Shown here piece after piece: positions 59,901 to 64,000 of a stretch of 64,000 nt of DNA (its first letter is position 1; the number at the start of each line of letters is the position of its first letter). This stretch comes from Archivesica marissinica (Eukaryota > Mollusca > Bivalvia > Venerida > Vesicomyidae), in NCBI GenBank assembly GCA_014843695.1, contig CM026391.1, positions 38,687,515 to 38,751,514 on the forward strand, read 5' to 3'. The translations under genes were made by a program, and so were the position numbers. Under the pieces are notes generated by a model that did not search any database, was not told the origin of the DNA, and was given only the letters and a program-made list of their open reading frames with translations.

Positions 59901-62900
59901 AGAATGAGCCCCTCCTGGAGGTTGCGTACATTTGTACATCTGACTAGAATGAGCCCCTCCTGGAAGTTGCGTACATTTGCCATCTGACTAGAATGAGCCC
60001 CTCCTGGAAGTTGCGTACATTTGTACATCTGACTAGAATGAGCCCCTCCTGGAAGTTGCGTACATTTGCCATCTGACTAGAATGAGTCCCCCCTGGAAGT
60101 TGCGTACATTTGTACATCTGACTAGAATGAGTCCCTCCTGGAAGTTGCGTACATTTGCCATCTGACTAGAATGAGTCCCTCCTGGAAGTTGCGTACATTT
60201 GTACATCTGACTAGAATGAGTCCCTCCTGGAAGTTGCGTACATTTGCCATCTGACTAGAATGAGCCCCTCCTGGAAGTTGCGTACATTTGCCATCTGACT
60301 AGAATGAGCCCCTCCTGGAAGTTGCGTACATTTGCCATCTGACTAGAACGAGCCCCTCCTGGAAGTTGCGTACATTTGTCATCTGACTAGAATGAGTCCC
60401 TCCAGGAAGTTGCATACATTTGTACATCTGACTAGAATGAGCCCCTCCTGGAAGTTGCGTACATTTGCCATCTGACTAGAATGAGCCCCTCCTGGAAGTT
60501 GCGTACATTTGTACATCTGACTAGAATGAGCCCTCCTGGAAGTTGCGTACATTTGCCATCTGACTAGAATGAGCCCCTCCTGGAAGTTGCGTACATTTGT
60601 ACATCTGACTAGAATGAGCCCCTCCTGGAAGTTGCGTACATTTGTACTCTGAAGAATGAGTCCCTCCTGGAAGTTGCGTACATTTGCCATCTGACTAGAA
60701 TGAGCCCCTCCTGGAAGTTGCGTACATTTGTACATCTGACTAGAATGAGCCCCTCCTGGAAGTTGCGTACATTTGCCATCTGACTAGAATGAGCCCCTCC
60801 TGGAAGTTGCGTACATTTGTACATCTGACTAGAATGAGCCCCTCCTGGAAGTTGCGTACATTTGCCATCTGACTAGAATGAGCCCCTCCTGGAAGTTGCG
60901 TACATTTGTCATCTGAATAGAATGAGTCCCTCCTGGAAGTTGCATACATTTGTACATCTGACTAGAATGAGCCCCTCCTGGGAGTTGCGTACATTTGCCA
61001 TCTGACTAGAATGAGTCCCTCCTGGAAGTTGCGTACATTTGCCATCTGACTAGAATGAGTCCCTCCTGGAAGTTGCGTACATTTGCCATCTGACTAGAAT
61101 GAGCCCCTCCTGGAAGTTGCGTACATTTGCCATCTGACTAGAATGAGCCCCTCCTGGAAGTTGCGTACATTTGTACATCTGACTAGAATGAGTCCCTCCT
61201 GGAAGTTGCGTACATTTGCCATCTGACTAGAATGAGCCCCTCCTGGAAGTTGAGTACATTTGTACATCTGACTAGAATGAGCCCCTCCTGGAAGTTGCGT
61301 ACATTTGCCATCTGACTAGAATGAGCCCCTCCTGGAAGTTGCGTACATTTGTACATCTGACTAGAATGAGCCCCTCCTGGAAGTTGCGTACATTTGCCAT
61401 CTGACTAGAATGAGCCCCTCCTGGAAGTTGCGTACATTTGTACATCTGACTAGAATGAGCCCCTCCTGGAAGTTGCGTACATTTGCCATCTGACTAGAAT
61501 GAGCCCCTCCTGGAAGTTGCGTACATTTGTACATCTGACTAGAATGAGCCCCTCCTGGAAGTTGCGTACATTTGCCATCTGACTAGAATGAGCCCCTCCT
61601 GGAAGTTGCGTACATTTGTACATCTGACTAGAATGAGCCCCTCCTGGAAGTTGCGTACATTTGCCATCTGACTAGAATGAGCCCCTCCTGGAAGTTGCGT
61701 ACATTTGTACATCTGACTAGAATGAGCCCCTCCTGGAAGTTGCGTACATTTGCCATCTGACTAGAATGAGCCCCTCCTGGAAGTTGCGTACATTTGTACA
61801 TCTGACTAGAATGAGTCCCTCCTGGAAGTTGCGTACATTTGCCATCTGACTAGAATGAGCCCCTCCTGGAAGTTGCGTACATTTGTACATCTGACTAGAA
61901 TGAGCCCCTCCTGGAAGTTGCGTACATTTGTCATCTGACTAGAATGAGTCCCTCCTGGAAGTTGCGTACATTTGTCATCTGACTAGAATGAGCCCCTCCT
62001 GGAAGTTGCGTACATTTGTCATCTGACTAGAATGAGCCCCTCCTGGAAGTTGCGTACATTTGTCATCTGACTAGAATGAGCCCTCCTGGAAGTTGCGTAC
62101 ATTTGCCATCTGACTAGAATGAGTCCCTCCTGGAAGTTGCGTACATTTGCCATCTGACTAGAATGAGCCCCTCCTGGAAGTTGCGTACATTTGCCATCTG
62201 ACTAGAATGAGCCCCTCCTGGAAGTTGCGTACATTTGTACATCTGACTAGAATGAGCCCTCCTGGAAGTTGCGTACATTTGCCATCTGACTAGAATGAGC
62301 CCCTCCTGGAAGTTGCGTACATTTGTCATCTGACTAGAATGAGCCCCTCCTGGAAGTTGCGTACATTTGTCATCTGACTAGAATGAGCCCCCCTGGAAGT
62401 TGCGTACATTTGCCATCTGACTAGAATGAGCCCCTCCTGGAAGTTGCGTACATTTGCCATCTGACTAGAATGAGCCCCTCCTGGAAGTTGCGTACATTTG
62501 TACATCTGACTAGAATGAGCCCTCCTGGAAGTTGCGTACATTTGCCATCTGACTAGAATGAGCCCCTCCTGGAAGTTGCGTACATTTGCCATCTGACTAG
62601 AATGAGCCCCTCCTGGAAGTTGCGTACATTTGTACATCTGACTAGAATGAGCCCCTCCTGGAAGTTGCGTACATTTGCCATCTGACTAGAATGAGCCCCT
62701 CCTGGAAGTTGCGTACATTTGTACATCTGACTAGAATGAGTCCCTCCTGGAAGTTGCGTACATTTGTCCATCTGACTAGAATGAGCCCCTCCTGGAAGTT
62801 GCGTACATTTGCCATCTGACTAGAATGAGCCCCTCCTGGAAGTTGCGTACATTTGCCATCTGACTAGAATGAGCCCCTCCTGGAAGTTGCGTACATTTGT

Positions 62901-64000
62901 CATCTGACTAGAATGAGTCCCTCCTGGAAGTTGCGTACATTTGTACATCTGACTAGAATGAGCCCCTCCTGGAAGTTGCGTACATTTGCCATCTGACTAG
63001 AATGAGTCCCTCCTGGAAGTTGCGTACATTTGCCATCTGACTAGAATGAGTCCCTCCTGGAAGTTGCGTACATTTGCCATCTGACTAGAATGAGCCCCTC
63101 CTGGAAGTTGCGTACATTTGCCATCTGACTAGAATGAGCCCCTCCTGGAAGTTGCGTACATTTGTCATCTGACTAGAATGAGTCCCTCCTGGAAGTTGCG
63201 TACAGTACATCTGACTAGAATGAGCCCCTCCTGGAAGTTGCGTACATTTGCCATCTGACTAGAATGAGCCCCTCCTGGAAGTTGCGTACATTTGCCATCT
63301 GACTAGAATGAGCCCCTCCTGGAAGTTGCGTACATTTGTCATCTGACTAGAATGAGTCCCTCCTGGAAGTTGCGTACATTTGTACATCTGACTAGAATGA
63401 GCCCCTCCTGGAAGTTGCGTACATTTGCCATCTGACTAGAATGAGCCCCTCCTGGAAGTTGCGTACATTTGTACATCTGACTAGAATGAGCCCCTCCTGG
63501 AAGTTGCGTACATTTGTCATCTGACTAGAATGAGTCCCTCCTGGAAGTTGCGTACATTTGCCATCTGACTAGAATGAGCCCCTCCTGGAAGTTGCGTACA
63601 TTTGCCATCTGACTAGAATGAGCCCCTCCTGGAAGTTGCGTACATTTGCCATCTGACTAGAATGAGCCCCTCCTGGAAGTTGCGTACATTTGTACATCTG
63701 ACTAGAATGAGTCCCTCCTGGAAGTTGCGTACATTTGCCATCTGACTAGAATGAGCCCCTCCTGGAAGTTGCGTACATTTGTCATCTGACTAGAATGAGC
63801 CCCTCCTGGAAGTTGCGTACATTTGTCATCTGACTAGAATGAGCCTCCTGGAAGTTGCGTACATTTGCCATCTGACTAGAATGAGCCCCTCCTGGAAGTT
63901 GCGTACATTTGCCATCTGACTAGAATGAGCCCCTCCTGGAAGTTGCGTACATTTGTCATCTGACTAGAATGAGTCCCTCCTGGAAGTTGCACATTTGTAC
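56901..64000. repeat. 44/45-bp minisatellite array (about 160 copies)
   Basis: Units read TCTGACTAGAATGAGCCCCT, CCTGGAAGTTGCGTACATTT and GTACA (45 bp) or GCCA/GTCA (44 bp). CCCCTCC alternates with TCCCTCC. It extends to the window end. Frames of 70-118 codons on the minus strand (MYKCTQLPGGAHSSQ and NVRNFQEGLILVR types) are repeat artefacts. Confidence 0.96.
61140..61900. repeat. 89-bp dimer higher-order zone
   Basis: GTACA-type and GCCA-type units alternate strictly for about 8 dimers, with little other variation. This indicates recent amplification of an 89-bp dimer. Confidence 0.8.

Overview
This window is animal nuclear DNA, probably from a marine invertebrate and most likely a mollusc such as a bivalve. 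It has spliced genes with long introns, several tRNA-derived SINE families, decayed LINE reverse transcriptase, a P2X7-like zinc-binding domain and an N-acetylserotonin-methyltransferase-like (ASMTL/Maf) gene. No bacterial-type operons are seen. The species cannot be fixed from sequence alone.

About three quarters of the non-gap sequence is tandem repeat, from unrelated families lying side by side. Layout: (1) 1-18,690, a 39-bp minisatellite of roughly 480 copies with nested higher-order duplications. (2) 19,092-26,335, two minus-strand exons of an ASMTL/Maf-type nucleotide pyrophosphatase; the intron between them holds a 60/64-bp array, a 20-22-bp array and a 5.6-kb 48-bp array. (3) 26,336-31,020, AT-rich single-copy DNA with a 30-bp array, a SINE and a broken zinc-finger gene with a duplicated first exon. 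(4) 31,021-33,430, nested inverted repeats carrying an intact 164-codon ORF with a P2X7 'ballast'-like domain and a truncated mirror copy of it. (5) 33,431-37,739, SINEs and a segmental duplication. (6) 37,747-41,823, a probable 4.1-kb foldback-type transposon with a perfect 25-bp terminal inverted repeat, built of hairpin-forming 60-62-bp units in opposing arrays. (7) 41,824-44,690, more SINEs, the second copy of the segmental duplication and a LINE RT remnant. (8) 44,627-55,900, a 52-bp minisatellite whose unit is a piece of that RT. (9) 55,901-56,900, an assembly gap of exactly 1,000 N. (10) 56,901-64,000, a 44/45-bp array running off the window.

The only plausible functional coding sequences are the two ASMTL exons and the P2X7-like ORF. 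The very long open frames in the arrays follow from repeat periods divisible by three (39, 48 and 30 bp) and are not annotated as genes. The best candidates for something undescribed are the TIR-bounded minisatellite element, the LINE-derived 52-bp satellite and the inverted-repeat P2X7-like element.
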